Source: Pleurocapsa sp. MO_226.B13
GTDB taxonomy: Bacteria; Cyanobacteriota; Cyanobacteriia; Cyanobacteriales; Xenococcaceae
NCBI GenBank assembly: GCA_030064795.1
Contig: JASJEI010000536.1
Location: 1-5,367, forward strand
Direction: 5' to 3'
DNA length: 5,367 bases
A program made the position numbers and the translations under genes. The stretch's first letter is position 1, and each line of letters begins with the position of its first letter. Of the stretch, positions 4,923 to 5,367 are shown piece after piece. Under the pieces are notes generated by a model. That model was not told the DNA's origin, made no database searches, and saw only the letters and a program-made list of their open reading frames with translations.

Positions 4923-5367
4923 ATTGCCTTTATTTTTCAATTTTCTATCCCAATTAATAATTAACTCTCCCTGATTAAGAAGTTGATGCAAAAGAGATTC
5001 TAATTGCTCAATAGATTTAAAAAGGCGATGAGCCAAAAATTCGCTATTCTGAATGCCACACTAACTCAGCAATATTATAATCTGGACTATAGGGAGGTAA
5101 AAATTCTAGAATTAAGTTGGGCATTTCTTGTGTAATTTTCTTGAGAATATCTTCTTTCTTGTGAAAACTTGCATTGTCTAAGATTACAAGAATTTTTGTC
5201 CCCTTAGTCTCAAAATCTTCTTCAACATTGCCTTGCTGTATCCACTCGTTTTTGACTTCTTGATAAAGTACCTTTAAAGTTGAATGAAAATTATCTCCAT
5301 CTCCTTTAGGCACAAAATCTACTACTCTTTTTTTATCCGAATAGCGAACAGCGCCCATTACATTTAC
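4905..5367 (-). pseudogene. IS630-family transposase, 5' partial, frameshifted near C-terminus
   Basis: This is the C-terminal part of a DDE (DDE_3-type) transposase that enters from beyond the right edge; the frame is open at 5367 (VNVMGAVRYSDKKR), so the Met at 5358 is internal. VILDNASFHKK contains the second catalytic Asp (codon 5176-5178) and PPYSPDYNIAELVWHS the catalytic Glu (codon 5065-5067). The frame stops at TAG 5044-5046 just after VWHSE. The missing C-terminus is readable one base over: NSEFLAHRLFKSIEQLESLL at ~4989-5048, then on to WDRKLKNKGNAVNAI and a TAA at 4905-4907. One extra base near 5049 accounts for the break. The first catalytic Asp and the N-terminal helix-turn-helix are outside the window. 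The frameshift probably removes function unless it is recoded. Confidence 0.85.

Larger units (their letters stand above)
4892..5367 (-). mobile_element. IS630-family element, transposase 3' end and one terminus
   Basis: The element lies in the opposite orientation to IS1 and runs off the right edge. Its end in the window abuts insB at gaagaTA (4885-4891); IS630/Tc1-type elements insert at TA and duplicate it, which fits this position. The terminal region starts AGCTGTCGTGCA. The other end, and hence the matching inverted repeat and second TA, are not visible. Confidence 0.75.

Overview
The window looks like a transposon-battered stretch of a cyanobacterial accessory replicon, probably a plasmid. 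Three things suggest this: the low GC content, proteins resembling cyanobacterial families (an IS1182-type transposase, a MacB-type permease, and a PAS domain like those of cyanobacterial sensor kinases), and the start of a plasmid-type ParA next to a GntR-like regulator. Organism and replicon are inferred from protein recognition by eye; nothing was searched.

Layout. Positions 1-1456 hold an IS1182-family transposase with an intact C-terminus but no N-terminus in frame. A short junction (1457-1572) leads to the last ~97 codons of a MacB/FtsX-type ABC transporter permease (1573-1866), which lacks everything upstream. A convergent minus-strand gene (1891-2340) encodes a stand-alone PAS-like domain. 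An AT-rich stretch of ~700 bp without a credible gene follows (2341-3038); it holds a terminator-like hairpin, an 18-nt palindrome and a perfect 26-nt palindrome. Next is gntR (3039-4025), a winged-helix regulator with a long unassigned C-terminal domain. A 117-bp gap carrying two near-identical 14-nt palindromes separates it from parA, of which only 27 codons remain (4143-4223).

From 4224 to the right edge the window is nested mobile DNA. An IS1-family element interrupts parA. Its insA is intact and has an A8 slippery site for the -1 shift into insB, but insB is itself cut by an IS630-family element in the opposite orientation, apparently at a TA dinucleotide (4890-4891). The IS630 transposase carries a frameshift near its C-terminus and runs off the right edge.

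Working interpretation: gntR, the tandem palindromes and parA are the remains of a partition or maintenance locus in which the GntR-like protein may have been the DNA-binding partner and autoregulator. The locus was inactivated by IS1, and that IS1 was later inactivated by IS630. The palindromes and the fused GntR domain are the least explained and most interesting parts. No CRISPR array, tRNA or rRNA was seen.
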